A stretch of DNA of 64,000 nt from Maribacter polysaccharolyticus (GCF_028882255.1 NZ_JARBUY010000003.1:209018-273017), one strand, 5' to 3'. Positions 34,868 through 44,104 are shown, counted from the stretch's first letter. Notes: generated by a model from the sequence alone, not told the origin. Numbers and translations: made by a program.

Positions 34868-36120
34868 TGGGAATTTATTTCTAACTGAAAGACTTTTTGG
34901 ATCAACTCAAGACTGTCGTCCGCATCCCCATTCGCATCCTTTAGATGATTAGCAAATTGCTTGGTGATTTTTTGGATAATCCGATCGGAAATAACATCGG
35001 CCTGTACCGTATCGAAATTGGAAAGTTTTTTGGATTGGTAATCCAGCTCCTCCTCCTTCATGGTATTCAATCTGTGCTTTAAAGCTTTGATGACCGGTGC
35101 GAATTTTCGTGTTTCCAACCATTGTATGAACTCGTGCTTCACTTCCTCGATAATCGTTTCCGCTTGGGGAATGTACCGTTTTCTACGTTCCAGGGTTTTA
35201 TCGGTCATTTGTGACAAATGATCTAAATGTATCACCGTGACATGTTCCAATTCGGATACATTGTCCGAAACATTCTTGGGAATTGATAAGTCAAGGATCA
35301 GCAAAGGCTTTTTGGCGTAGATCAATTCCTTGGAAATTGTCGGGGATTGGGCCCCTGTGGCAACCACCAAAACATCGGTATTTCGAATTTCGGTCTGCAG
35401 ATCCCCATGGTCCTTGACGACCAAATTAAATTTACCCGCGATTTTTTCGGCTTTAGTCTTCGTACGGTTGATTAAGGTTATTTTGGAATTTTGGGTGTGT
35501 TTGATCAAATTTTCACAGGTATTCCTTCCGATTTTCCCCGTACCGAAAAGTAGAACGCTCTTGTTAGAGATGTCTTCTACGTTATCGAGAATATATTGAA
35601 CCGATGCAAAAGCAACGGATGTTGCCCCGGAAGAGAGCTTGGTTTCGTTTTTGATCCGTTTGCTGGCCTGAATGACAGAATTGGTAAGCCGTTCTATAAA
35701 AGGATTTGCGATATCGTGCTTTTTGGAACGATTGAAACTTTGTCGCAATTGGCTTATGATTTCAAAATCCCCCAAAATTTGACTGTCCAGACCCGTTCCC
35801 ACGCGAAACAAATGCGAAATGGCATCATTGTTCTTATAGACGTAGGCGACTTCCTGGAATTCCTCTATGGTTCCTTGCGTATTATCGCAAAGCAGCTTTA
35901 TCAATTGGAACGGATGTTGGGCAAAACCGTGCAATTCGGTACGGTTACAAGTAGATGTCACCAATAGCCCATCCAACTCTTGGCCTTTGGCTTGCACCAA
36001 AAGGTTTGCCATGGCCGCTTCATCCAGACTGAATTTACCCCGGATATGTGCATCGGCCTTCTTGTAATTAAGACCAATGGTATAAAACGAATTGTGCTTG
36101 GAAATGTGGTATCCTTTCAT
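34864..36120 (-). CDS. hemA: Glutamyl-tRNA reductase
   Basis: 418 residues. First committed enzyme of the C5 pathway, reducing glutamyl-tRNA with NADPH. Catalytic Cys58 is in VTSTCNRTEL, the NADPH loop is LLFGTGKIGRNTCENL, and the C-terminal helical dimerisation domain follows. HemL (glutamate-1-semialdehyde aminomutase), which uses the product, is not in the window. It leads the heme run and is divergent from the AraC-type regulator, with a 62-base dyad in the shared 200-base gap. Confidence 0.96.
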   Translation of the reverse strand: MKGYHISKHNSFYTIGLNYKKADAHIRGKFSLDEAAMANLLVQAKGQELDGLLVTSTCNRTELHGFAQHPFQLIKLLCDNTQGTIEEFQEVAYVYKNNDAISHLFRVGTGLDSQILGDFEIISQLRQSFNRSKKHDIANPFIERLTNSVIQASKRIKNETKLSSGATSVAFASVQYILDNVEDISNKSVLLFGTGKIGRNTCENLIKHTQNSKITLINRTKTKAEKIAGKFNLVVKDHGDLQTEIRNTDVLVVATGAQSPTISKELIYAKKPLLILDLSIPKNVSDNVSELEHVTVIHLDHLSQMTDKTLERRKRYIPQAETIIEEVKHEFIQWLETRKFAPVIKALKHRLNTMKEEELDYQSKKLSNFDTVQADVISDRIIQKITKQFANHLKDANGDADDSLELIQKVFQLEINSQ

Positions 36121-36174
36121 GAAACTAATGGAATGCGCACAAAATTAAAAGCATCATTTGAATAAATATAACGC

Positions 36175-36236
36175 TAGAGGAACAATTAATATCGAAATTC
36201 GGGATTTTAAACCCAAAACATTGTAAATTGCCTCTA
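36175..36236. promoter_or_regulatory. Inverted repeat in the hemA-regulator gap
   Basis: TAGAGG followed by AATT (36175-36187) is mirrored by AATT and CCTCTA (36226-36236), with a near-palindromic GGG-ATTTTAAA-CCC at 36201-36214 in between. It lies in the divergent promoter region of hemA and the AraC-type gene, so it is a candidate operator for that regulator. Confidence 0.5.
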
Positions 36237-36321
36237 ATATATGGTTTTATGGGTATTCCATGGATTTTTCATATAGCTTATTTAGAATAGATATAAATAA
36301 AAAAAGAAATATTCAGTTCTT

Positions 36322-37212
36322 ATGGAAAAAGAAAATGTCGTTCAAGGATCGTATACCGAAGTGTTGATCGAAGATGGGTTCTATGTTTTGAAAGTACAGA
36401 ATGATTCCCTTGAAAAACAGGTGGTTGTTCGTGAAATAGACAGTACTTTCATCCAATTTCATTTCTGTTTGAAAGGAAATGCGAAATTCATTTTCAACGA
36501 AGGGATGTATGCCCTTGAGGTCTCTGAAGAAAATTCCCTCTTGTTGTACAATACACAGGTAGATCTCCCCATGAATATGGAAATAGCGCCGAATTCTTGG
36601 ATCGTATCGGTGGTAATGACCATACGAAAGTTTCACTCCTTATTTTCAAGCGAGGCCGACTATATCCCTTTTTTGAGTGCGGACAATAAGGAGAAGAAAT
36701 ATTATGCCCAAGAAGAGGTTTCCCCGGCCATTGCCGTAGTGTTAAGTCAGATCATGAATTACAATCTGCATCCCTCGGTCAAGGAATTGTATATCATGGG
36801 CAAGGTCTATGAGTTGATTTCACTTTATTTCAATAAAAGTACCGATGCCGATTTGGAGCAATGTCCGTTTTTGGTCGATGAAGAAAATGTTAAGCGTATC
36901 CGACAGGCCAAGGAAATTATGATAGCGCAAATGGCCGAGCCGCCTTCACTCCCTGAATTGGCCCAACAAATAGGATTAAGTTTAAAGAAATTAAAAGAGG
37001 GGTTCAAACAAATCTATGGGGATTCGGTCTATAGTTTCCTTTTTGATTATAAGATGGAACATGCCAGAAGGTTATTGGAGTCGGGACAGCATAATGTGAA
37101 TGAAGTGGGGATTAAGGTGGGTTATAGTACCTCGAGCCATTTCATTGCGGCTTTCAAGAAAAAATACGGCACTACCCCAAAAAAATACGTAATGTCCTTA
37201 TCCAAATCCTAG
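36322..37212 (+). CDS. AraC family transcriptional regulator
   Basis: 296 residues. An N-terminal cupin-like sensory part (HFCLKGNAKFIFNEGMYALEV) precedes a classical C-terminal AraC domain of two helix-turn-helix units: LPELAQQIGLSLKKLKEGFKQ and VNEVGIKVGYSTSSHFIAAFKKKYGTTP. It diverges from hemA, so heme, iron or a precursor is a reasonable signal, but this is inference. No second component or sensor gene is adjacent. Confidence 0.9.
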   Translation: MEKENVVQGSYTEVLIEDGFYVLKVQNDSLEKQVVVREIDSTFIQFHFCLKGNAKFIFNEGMYALEVSEENSLLLYNTQVDLPMNMEIAPNSWIVSVVMTIRKFHSLFSSEADYIPFLSADNKEKKYYAQEEVSPAIAVVLSQIMNYNLHPSVKELYIMGKVYELISLYFNKSTDADLEQCPFLVDEENVKRIRQAKEIMIAQMAEPPSLPELAQQIGLSLKKLKEGFKQIYGDSVYSFLFDYKMEHARRLLESGQHNVNEVGIKVGYSTSSHFIAAFKKKYGTTPKKYVMSLSKS

Positions 37213-37417
37213 TCGGGCATCAAGGCATGTGATTTTCGTAGGGGATTAAAGGTTTTAGACCGGTGGGTCTGTATTGCGTGCATCGGCAAACGGAATGTAA
37301 AATGCGAAGGGGGCCGAAAAGGAGGTTTTATCGGCCAAATGCGAAATTCGTTCCTTTTATGGCTTTTAGGATTACATCATTGGACCGATTGGTCGGTTTC
37401 CCAAGGTGATTTTCTCG

Positions 37418-38266
37418 TTATGAATTGATTCTGGCTACCATAATTCCTGTATTCTTACCCACCTTTTTAAGGTAGTCTACCAATGGTAGCTCGGAAACCT
37501 TCACCTCACCCGTAGAGGAAGCATGTAAGAGATGTATACGGCCATCGGCCTCCCTTGTAGCAATGCCCGTATGGGTGATGTCCAGACCATTGATCGAAGT
37601 GGTCAGTGCGATAATGTCCCCGGATCGGATCATATTTTCATGGGCGGCAATATCTTCCTGTGGTAGAATGCAAATGGGCTGGTTGTTCAGGAAATCTTCT
37701 GAAGCTTTGATCTTTTCATAATTCGCATCACTTTTTAAAAAAGGATACAAATCGCGATGGGTACTCATAAAATTGATTTCCTTGCTGATCACCTTTCCTC
37801 CTATCGTAGCGGTCATATCACGGATCAAACCTTTTTCCCCGTTGTTGGCGATCCACTCCGAGAAATAATGGAGGCGGGAGGCATACCCATCGAGTTTTCC
37901 ATCTTTATACCGAATGGTCTCCAATATTTCGGTAAAGGAATTAAAGTCGGTCTTTTTTTCCTTAAGCATCAGGGTAAAGGCCAATACGTTTTCAACAAAG
38001 GTCGTGCAATCGAGTCCATGAAGATTGATGACCAGTGTTTCCGTTTCCCCGATTTCCAGGGTTTTTGCCACATAAGGCGTGCCTAGGAAGATTTTGCCCA
38101 CAGCGACCATGGTTTTCCCTAAATCCTTATCCAAAAGTCCATCGATTTCTTCGACCTTATCCTCAAAGGCCTGTCTGTCCGGTGCGGGACAGGTGATTTG
38201 TTGCGCTAGGCCCTTTGGGGCGATGACCAAGGCCAGGAGTAAAAAGAAAAGGAAGGTTTTATGCAT
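37418..38266 (-). CDS. DUF1460 (NlpC/P60-like) secreted protein
   Basis: 282 residues from the ATG at 38266, which follows the end of the MscS gene by 53 bases and opens a clean signal peptide (HKTFLFFLLLALVIAPKGLAQ). A frame starting earlier would antisense-overlap nothing but adds implausible residues within the MscS gene. The mature part fits DUF1460, a cell-wall amidase-like papain fold: catalytic Cys in NLHGLDCTTFVENVLAF, and His in ITHTGIATREADG. It probably cleaves muropeptides in the periplasm. Confidence 0.85.
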   Translation of the reverse strand: MHKTFLFFLLLALVIAPKGLAQQITCPAPDRQAFEDKVEEIDGLLDKDLGKTMVAVGKIFLGTPYVAKTLEIGETETLVINLHGLDCTTFVENVLAFTLMLKEKKTDFNSFTEILETIRYKDGKLDGYASRLHYFSEWIANNGEKGLIRDMTATIGGKVISKEINFMSTHRDLYPFLKSDANYEKIKASEDFLNNQPICILPQEDIAAHENMIRSGDIIALTTSINGLDITHTGIATREADGRIHLLHASSTGEVKVSELPLVDYLKKVGKNTGIMVARINS

Positions 38267-38319
38267 TATGGTGGTTTTAGGTAACAAAAATAACAGATCC
38301 GCACCCATTTCCCGACATT

Positions 38320-39381
38320 TTATACGGCCGCTAGCTGATCCATATAAATACGGGTGTGCGAAAGACTCTTGGGATATTTTTGTTGTAGAAAATCGATCAA
38401 TTTTTCCCGTACCAATACACGGAGCTCCCAAGCAGAGGGGGAATCCTTGGCACTCATCATGGCCCGGAGCTCTACGTAATTGGCTTTTGTATCGGTAACC
38501 TGGATGTTGTTTGCCTCCCCATCCCATAGATCTGAAGATTCCAGGATCCGTGTCAATTCCTTGCGTAGGTCATTGATGGGGACATGGTAATCGGTATATA
38601 GAAAAACGGTTCCCAATATATCCGCAGAAGTCTTCGTCCAATTTTGGAATGAATTTTCAATGAAAAAGGTCGTAGGTACGATCAACCGTCTTTTATCCCA
38701 TACCTTGACCACCACATAGGTCAACGTAATCTCTTCGATCCAACCCCATTCGCCATCAACGATCACCACGTCGTCGATCTTAATGGGTTGGGTAATGGCA
38801 ATCTGTATTCCCGCCAATATCGTACCTATCATTTTTTGGGCCGAAAATCCAATGATGATACCGGCAACCCCGGCCGATGCGAAGATGCTTACCCCGATTT
38901 CGCGGATACTGTCAAAACTCATCAATGCAATGGCAATGGCCAGAATAATGATCACAAAGACAACGATACGTTCCAAAATGTTGAATTGGGTGGTCACCTT
39001 ACGGGCCTTTAAATTATCGGAAGTGTTGATGTCATATTTTTCGATAACCCTGTTCTTTACGATCTTTATGATATTCAAGAGTAACCAAGTGGTTCCGAAA
39101 ATGAACATCAAGGTGCTCGATTTTTTAAAAGCGTAGGCATAATCCTCCAACCCCAATACATGCCGAAGGGAATTCATTCGGATAAGGAATGAAAATAGAA
39201 TCACGAAAAGTGGGAATGTTACTTTTTTAAAGGCGTGCCTAGGAATGATATAGTTGGGGTTTTTTCCGAATCGACGTAATATTTGAACCGTGGCGAAATA
39301 GACGATCAAGATCGATAAAAAGGCAATGATCAAGTAAATAAGGGATTGATTGGCGGTATTTTTGAAAAATGTCTCTAACAT
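38320..39381 (-). CDS. MscS family mechanosensitive channel
   Basis: 353 residues. Four hydrophobic segments at the N-terminus (for example LIYLIIAFLSILIVYFATV), then the pore-lining helix with glycine/alanine spacing in VSIFASAGVAGIIIGFSAQK, and the MscS beta domain (IKIDDVVIVDGEWGWIEEI). Relieves turgor under osmotic downshock; some members are regulated or export small solutes. Transcribed with the DUF1460 gene downstream. Confidence 0.92.
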   Translation of the reverse strand: MLETFFKNTANQSLIYLIIAFLSILIVYFATVQILRRFGKNPNYIIPRHAFKKVTFPLFVILFSFLIRMNSLRHVLGLEDYAYAFKKSSTLMFIFGTTWLLLNIIKIVKNRVIEKYDINTSDNLKARKVTTQFNILERIVVFVIIILAIAIALMSFDSIREIGVSIFASAGVAGIIIGFSAQKMIGTILAGIQIAITQPIKIDDVVIVDGEWGWIEEITLTYVVVKVWDKRRLIVPTTFFIENSFQNWTKTSADILGTVFLYTDYHVPINDLRKELTRILESSDLWDGEANNIQVTDTKANYVELRAMMSAKDSPSAWELRVLVREKLIDFLQQKYPKSLSHTRIYMDQLAAV

Positions 39382-39473
39382 GAACGTTGTTTTTGGTTAT
39401 TTTTCAGAAGCTAAAAAAAATGACCGTAAAAGGTGTTAATTCCATGTAAAAAAATAGATTTTCCGTATAGTGG

Positions 39474-39488
39474 CATAAGAAACTTATG
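39474..39488. promoter_or_regulatory. Palindrome CATAAG-N3-CTTATG upstream of hemH
   Basis: Exact inverted repeat, repeated at 39597-39611 in the form CATAAG-N3-CTTATA. The two copies, 123 bases apart in the mscS-hemH divergent gap, look like operator sites for one dimeric regulator. Confidence 0.55.
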
Positions 39489-39521
39489 GTCTGGGTATGG
39501 GTTTAGTTTTTTTACAACGCC

Positions 39522-39529
39522 TATTTTTG
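39522..39529 (+). promoter_or_regulatory. Putative hemH -7 element
   Basis: TATTTTTG matches TAnnTTTG. The -33 box is weak. It falls between the two palindromes; the leader to the ATG at 39646 would be about 110 nt. Confidence 0.4.
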
Positions 39530-39596
39530 CCCTGGGTTTCCGAAATGGCCTAGGGAAAATTTTAAGTTCCCGTACCCATTTAAAATAAGGAAAGTG

Positions 39597-39611
39597 CATA
39601 AGGCACTTATA
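39597..39611. promoter_or_regulatory. Second palindrome upstream of hemH
   Basis: CATAAG-N3-CTTATA, matching the site at 39474-39488 in all but the last base. It is embedded in a longer hairpin, AAGTGC (39592-39597) with GCACTT (39603-39608), 35 bases before the hemH ATG, so it might act as DNA operator or RNA structure. Confidence 0.5.
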
Positions 39612-39645
39612 GCGGGAATCAAAAAAATAAAAAAACCATTGTTGC

Positions 39646-40677
39646 ATGAAAGGAGTATTATTGGTAAATCTAGGATCGCCGGATAGTCCCACCCCAAAGG
39701 ATGTAAAGCCCTATTTGGATGAATTTTTAATGGATCCCCGGGTCATTGACGTACCCAATTGGTTGCGGAATATCATCGTTCGGGGGATCATCTTGCAAAC
39801 ACGGCCTAAAAAATCGGCTGAAGCCTATAAGAAAATATGGTGGGAAGAAGGCTCGCCCTTGATCGTGATTTCCGAACGCTTTTCTGAGAAAGTAAGTAAA
39901 CAGGTTGAAATTCCTGTGGCCTTGGGGATGCGGTATGGTAGCATGACGATTAAAAAGGCACTACAGGAATTGGAGGATCAGGGGGTCGATGAGGTATTGT
40001 TGGTGCCCTTGTATCCTCAATATGCCATGTCTTCCTTTGAGACGGTCGTGGTAAAAGCCATGGAAGACCAACAAAAGTATTTCCCGAATATGCATTTTAC
40101 CACCTTACCTGCTTTTTATAAGAATGAAGCATATCTTAAGGTGTTGTCCGAAAGTATTGCACAAGGGTTAAAGGATTTTGAATACGACCATGTATTGTTT
40201 TCCTATCATGGCATCCCGGAAAGGCATATCCGGAAATCGGATCCGACAAAATTCCATTGTAAGATCGATGGGAACTGCTGTACCACCAATTCGGTAGCCC
40301 ACAATACCTGTTACAGGCATCAGTGCTATGATACCACAAGGCGGGTGGCCGAATATTTGGGATTGGATCCTGATAAATTCAGCGTTTCCTTTCAATCACG
40401 ATTGCCCAATGATCCCTGGTTAAAACCGTTTACCGATTTTGAATTTGACCGCTTGGCGAAAGCGGGAAAGAAGCGACTTGCTGTCGTAACCCCGGCCTTT
40501 GTCGCCGATTGTTTGGAAACCTTGGAAGAAATTGCCATGGAAGGAAAACATCAATTTGAAGAAGCCGGTGGGGAATCGTACAAACATATCGGTTGTTTGA
40601 ATGACAGTGATGATTGGGTGAAGGTCATGGCGGGTTGGATTGAAACCTGGCAAACATCCGGAAAATTACCTGCCTAA
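39646..40677 (+). CDS. hemH: Ferrochelatase with cysteine-rich insert
   Basis: 343 residues. Inserts Fe2+ into protoporphyrin IX, giving protoheme. The catalytic histidine is in LFSYHGIPERHIRK (His188), and the start KGVLLVNLGSPDSP is diagnostic. Between 205 and 227 lies a cluster of five cysteines with spacing C-x5-CC-x9-C-x4-C, in place of the single Cys-containing GDPYPxQC turn of E. coli-type enzymes. Some bacterial ferrochelatases carry a [2Fe-2S] cluster; this could be one, which would connect to the SUF operon, but the spacing has not been checked. Divergent from mscS, with two palindromes upstream. Confidence 0.95.
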   Translation: MKGVLLVNLGSPDSPTPKDVKPYLDEFLMDPRVIDVPNWLRNIIVRGIILQTRPKKSAEAYKKIWWEEGSPLIVISERFSEKVSKQVEIPVALGMRYGSMTIKKALQELEDQGVDEVLLVPLYPQYAMSSFETVVVKAMEDQQKYFPNMHFTTLPAFYKNEAYLKVLSESIAQGLKDFEYDHVLFSYHGIPERHIRKSDPTKFHCKIDGNCCTTNSVAHNTCYRHQCYDTTRRVAEYLGLDPDKFSVSFQSRLPNDPWLKPFTDFEFDRLAKAGKKRLAVVTPAFVADCLETLEEIAMEGKHQFEEAGGESYKHIGCLNDSDDWVKVMAGWIETWQTSGKLPA

Positions 40678-40707
40678 GCCAGGTGCTCACCTTTAAGGAA
40701 GGCATTG

Positions 40708-40733
40708 GGTATAACTAGAAATTAGTTTATACC
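40708..40733 (+). promoter_or_regulatory. Inverted repeat ahead of the MATE gene
   Basis: GGTATAACTA (40708-40717) is mirrored by TAGTTTATACC (40723-40733) around GAAAT. It lies between hemH and the MATE ATG at 40758; no T run follows, so an operator is more likely than a terminator. Confidence 0.4.
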
Positions 40734-40757
40734 TTACCGGTCTTAATACTGATTTTA

Positions 40758-42137
40758 ATGGCGAAAGTAACAGCAGATCAATTAGGGACAGAGCCCATAG
40801 GGCAATTGCTTGTAAAGCAAGCCGTTCCTGCGTCTATTGGTATTTTGGTCATGTCATTGAACGTTCTTGTCGACTCCATTTTTGTAGGAAATTGGATCGG
40901 TTCCATTGCCATTGCCGCGATCAATGTGGTGTTACCGGTATCTTTCTTTATCGGGGCTTTGGGGATGGCCATCGGTATTGGGGGCTCCAGTATTATCTCC
41001 AGGGCCTTGGGCAGTGAGGACAAGGAAAAGGCCTTGCGTACTTTTGGGAACCAAATAACCTTGACCCTTTTGGTAACTACGGTCATGGTGTCGCTCGGAT
41101 TGTACTTCGTTGATGGTCTTATCCCCACTTTTGGAGGTAAAGGGGCCATATTTGAACCGGCAAAAATATATTATATCATAGTGGTTTGCGGGGTGCCATT
41201 TTTGGCCCTTTGCATGATGGGCAATACGGTCATTCGTGCCGAAGGGAAGCCCAAATTCGCCATGATCGCCATGATCATCCCGTCTATAGGGAACTTGGTC
41301 ATGGATTATTTCTTTATCTATGTGTTCGATTGGGGGATGGCGGGTGCCGCTTGGGCAACAACGATCGGATATGTGCTTTGTTTTGCTTATGTGCTGTATT
41401 TTTTTATTTCCAAAAATTCAGAACTTAAGGTGGCTTGGCATCATTTTAGGTTGCAATCGCATATTATTAAGGAAATAGGCTCTTTAGGTTTCGTTACCTT
41501 ATCAAGACAAGCTGTAGTGAGTGTCATCTACTTGTTGATGAACAATATTTTATTCGATTTGGGCGGGGAAGCCATGGTAGCGGTCTATGCCATTATCGGG
41601 CGCATGCTGATGTTCGCCCTTTTCCCGGTTTTCGGGGTAACCCAAGGCTTTTTACCCATTGCCGGCTATAATTATGGAGCCGGGAAGTTTGCACGGGTCA
41701 AGGAATCCATATTTACGGCTATAAAATATGCCGCTTTGGTCGCAACACTTGTTTTTGTCGGACTCATGGTTTTCCCTGCGGAAATAGCTTCTTTATTTCT
41801 AAGTAATAAACCCGAAATGTCCGATTTTGAACTGGCCACCAATGCTTTTGTTTTGGAACACGCACCTTGGGCCATGCGCTTGGTCTTTGCGGCAACCCCG
41901 ATAATCGCTTTACAGCTGATCGGGGCCGCCTATTTCCAGGCTATCGGTAAGGCCATACCGGCCCTGTTATTGACCTTGACACGGCAAGGGTTCTTTTTTA
42001 TCCCATTGATCTTGATCTTACCCAATTATATGGGCGAACTGGGGGTGTGGATAGCCTTTCCGATTTCGGATATCCTGGCGACTTTGGTTACCGGGTTTTA
42101 TCTATTGAGGGAAGTAAAAAGGGATTTGGATAGATAG
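40758..42137 (+). CDS. MATE family efflux transporter
   Basis: 459 residues with about twelve hydrophobic segments in two halves. The family start is recognisable in GTEPIGQLLVKQAVPASIGI and NVLVDSIFVGN, and the second half begins near EIGSLGFVTLSRQAVVS. MATE proteins export cationic drugs or metabolites using Na+ or H+ gradients. It lies 80 bases after hemH on the same strand and could share its transcript; an inverted repeat is in the gap. Confidence 0.92.
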   Translation: MAKVTADQLGTEPIGQLLVKQAVPASIGILVMSLNVLVDSIFVGNWIGSIAIAAINVVLPVSFFIGALGMAIGIGGSSIISRALGSEDKEKALRTFGNQITLTLLVTTVMVSLGLYFVDGLIPTFGGKGAIFEPAKIYYIIVVCGVPFLALCMMGNTVIRAEGKPKFAMIAMIIPSIGNLVMDYFFIYVFDWGMAGAAWATTIGYVLCFAYVLYFFISKNSELKVAWHHFRLQSHIIKEIGSLGFVTLSRQAVVSVIYLLMNNILFDLGGEAMVAVYAIIGRMLMFALFPVFGVTQGFLPIAGYNYGAGKFARVKESIFTAIKYAALVATLVFVGLMVFPAEIASLFLSNKPEMSDFELATNAFVLEHAPWAMRLVFAATPIIALQLIGAAYFQAIGKAIPALLLTLTRQGFFFIPLILILPNYMGELGVWIAFPISDILATLVTGFYLLREVKRDLDR

Positions 42138-42193
42138 CCTTGGTTATGGAATTAAGTTGTTACTTTTAAGGTCTAATTGATCTACTCGGTTTT

Positions 42194-43300
42194 ATGAAGC
42201 ACCATTATCTTGTACTTTTAGGCATATTACTTTTCGTAATCGGATGTAAAAACGAACAGACCATGAATACGTATACCCTTTTTGTGGGCACCTATACCGA
42301 AAACGGTAGCGAAGGTATTTATAGGTATTCTTTTGATTCCGGTACAGGGAAACTTACCCATAAAAAGGAGGTGGCCAAAATAGGGAACCCATCCTTTGTG
42401 AAGGTTTCAACGGATAGAAAATATTTATATGCCGTTGAAGAAACCGATAGGTATGAAAATTCGAGTGGAGGCGTGGCCGCTTTTCGTATTGAGGGGGATA
42501 GCTTGGTGAAAATCAATTCCAATACCACGGTTGGAGCACACCCTTGCCATATAGGATTGTCCGAAGATGGTCGCTTTGTAGCGGTGTCAAGCTATACCGG
42601 AGGGAGTCTTACCATTTTCGGATTGGGCGAAGATGGCGCACTGCTGCCAAATCCACAGATTATAGATCACAACGTATTGGATACCGTTAAAACCTCGCAT
42701 GCGCATTCTGCCCAATTCACTGAAGACGGACTCTTTGTTGCCGATTTGGGATTGGATGCCGTCAAAAGATACCAATGGGTAGGTAATGAATTCAAACCTG
42801 CAGCACAGCCCTCTTTGGATATGGCCTCCGGTGCGGGTCCAAGGCATTTTACATTTGGGAATGGCAGGCAATACCTTTATGTGATCAACGAGTTGAATTC
42901 GACCCTTACCACCCTAGAAAGAAAGGAGGATGGTACGTATCTGGAGATCGAAACCCTTTCGACCTTGGCCAAGGATTTTACTGGGGAAAGTTTTTGTGCA
43001 GATATCCATCTTTCCCAAGACGGCAAATTCCTCTTTGGTTCCAATCGCGGTGAGAATACGATCGTGATTTTTAAGGTGGACCCATCCTCGGGTAAATTGA
43101 GTTTGGTTGGGCGTGAAAGTGTAAAAGGGGATTGGCCCCGTAATTTTGCGCTGGACCCCAGTGGTGCTTTTCTTTTGGTGGCCAACCAACGCAGCAACAA
43201 TATCGTTGTGTTCAAACGGGATAAAACAGAAGGTACATTGCAATTTCTTAATGAAATAGCATTACCAAGTCCGGTTTGTTTGGAGTTTTTAGGGTCGTAG
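42194..43300 (+). CDS. Lactonase-family seven-bladed propeller lipoprotein
   Basis: 368 residues with a lipoprotein signal (LVLLGILLFVIGCKN, acylated Cys18). The mature part is the Pgl/YbhE-type seven-bladed beta-propeller: FVGTYTENGSEGIYRYSFD, VGAHPCHIGLSEDGRFVAV, GAGPRHFTFGNGRQYLYVINE, and DWPRNFALDPSGAFLLVANQ. Relatives hydrolyse 6-phosphogluconolactone or similar lactones, but an exported form probably acts on something else. The C-terminal 36 codons are duplicated as a fragment at 45001-45120. Confidence 0.88.
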   Translation: MKHHYLVLLGILLFVIGCKNEQTMNTYTLFVGTYTENGSEGIYRYSFDSGTGKLTHKKEVAKIGNPSFVKVSTDRKYLYAVEETDRYENSSGGVAAFRIEGDSLVKINSNTTVGAHPCHIGLSEDGRFVAVSSYTGGSLTIFGLGEDGALLPNPQIIDHNVLDTVKTSHAHSAQFTEDGLFVADLGLDAVKRYQWVGNEFKPAAQPSLDMASGAGPRHFTFGNGRQYLYVINELNSTLTTLERKEDGTYLEIETLSTLAKDFTGESFCADIHLSQDGKFLFGSNRGENTIVIFKVDPSSGKLSLVGRESVKGDWPRNFALDPSGAFLLVANQRSNNIVVFKRDKTEGTLQFLNEIALPSPVCLEFLGS

Positions 43301-43546
43301 ATAGTTGTAGTTCAGATATTTGATTAAACCTACTTTGGTCGAAAAAAAGGAAAACCTTGGTTTTTATAAGGTTGGGCTATATTGGGGTTTAAATTAATAT
43401 GCTGAATTTGGTTAAAGATTGTTAACTAACCTAAAACCAAGCCTTTATGAAAATTCGAATACCTCTAGCTAGCGCTCAGTGCCGTACCAGTTAAGAATAT
43501 ATAGGTTCATTACCAAAACCGTGGGTTTTAGTATTTTTAATTTACC

Positions 43547-44104
43547 ATGAGCAGAAAATACAAGTTCCATAATCCAACAGCAGCCTACTTTGTTTCTTTC
43601 GCCACCGTTTATTGGATTGATGTTTTTACACGGGAGATGTATCTCAAGGTTTTGGTAGATAGCATAAGGTATTGTAGGGCCCATAAGGGAATGGAACTAT
43701 TTGCCTATTGTTTTATGCCAAGCCACGTACATTTTATCTTTCGGGATTCCAATGAAGACCCGACAAGTTTGTTGCGTGATTTCAAGAAACATACCGCGAA
43801 GAAAATATTGGAAGCTATAGAAGGCAATCCACAAGAAAGTAGAAAAGAATGGCTACTATCTTTATTTGAATGGGCAGGCAAGAAAAAGGGCAATATTTCA
43901 AAATATCAATTTTGGCAACATAACAACAAACCCATAGAGCTTTGGAGTACTGAGGTAATAAAACAAAAATTGGATTATATACATAATAATCCAGTGACCG
44001 CAGGTTTTGTTACCGAACCAACACAATGGAAATATAGTAGTGCAAGAAATATCGTTGGGGAAGATCCCGCCTTTGAAATCGATGCCATTGGATTTTTGGG
44101 ATGA
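43547..44104 (+). CDS. REP-associated tyrosine transposase (RAYT)
   Basis: 185 residues of the Y1 transposase (IS200-like, Transposase_17) family. The metal-binding HUH motif is His60-Val-His62 in MPSHVHFIF, and the nucleophile tyrosine is likely Tyr144 in KLDYIHNNPVTAGF. RAYTs are single-copy domesticated transposases that spread short palindromic REP sequences. Candidate REP elements containing GCTAGC flank it (around 43467, 44152 and 44784). A second copy of its start, with a stop at codon 14, is at 44902. Confidence 0.9.
   Translation: MSRKYKFHNPTAAYFVSFATVYWIDVFTREMYLKVLVDSIRYCRAHKGMELFAYCFMPSHVHFIFRDSNEDPTSLLRDFKKHTAKKILEAIEGNPQESRKEWLLSLFEWAGKKKGNISKYQFWQHNNKPIELWSTEVIKQKLDYIHNNPVTAGFVTEPTQWKYSSARNIVGEDPAFEIDAIGFLG

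Noticed and set aside
43351-43365. Terminator after the lactonase gene
   Set aside because: AAAACC and GGTTTT would leave a two-base loop; only a weak 5-bp stem is realistic.
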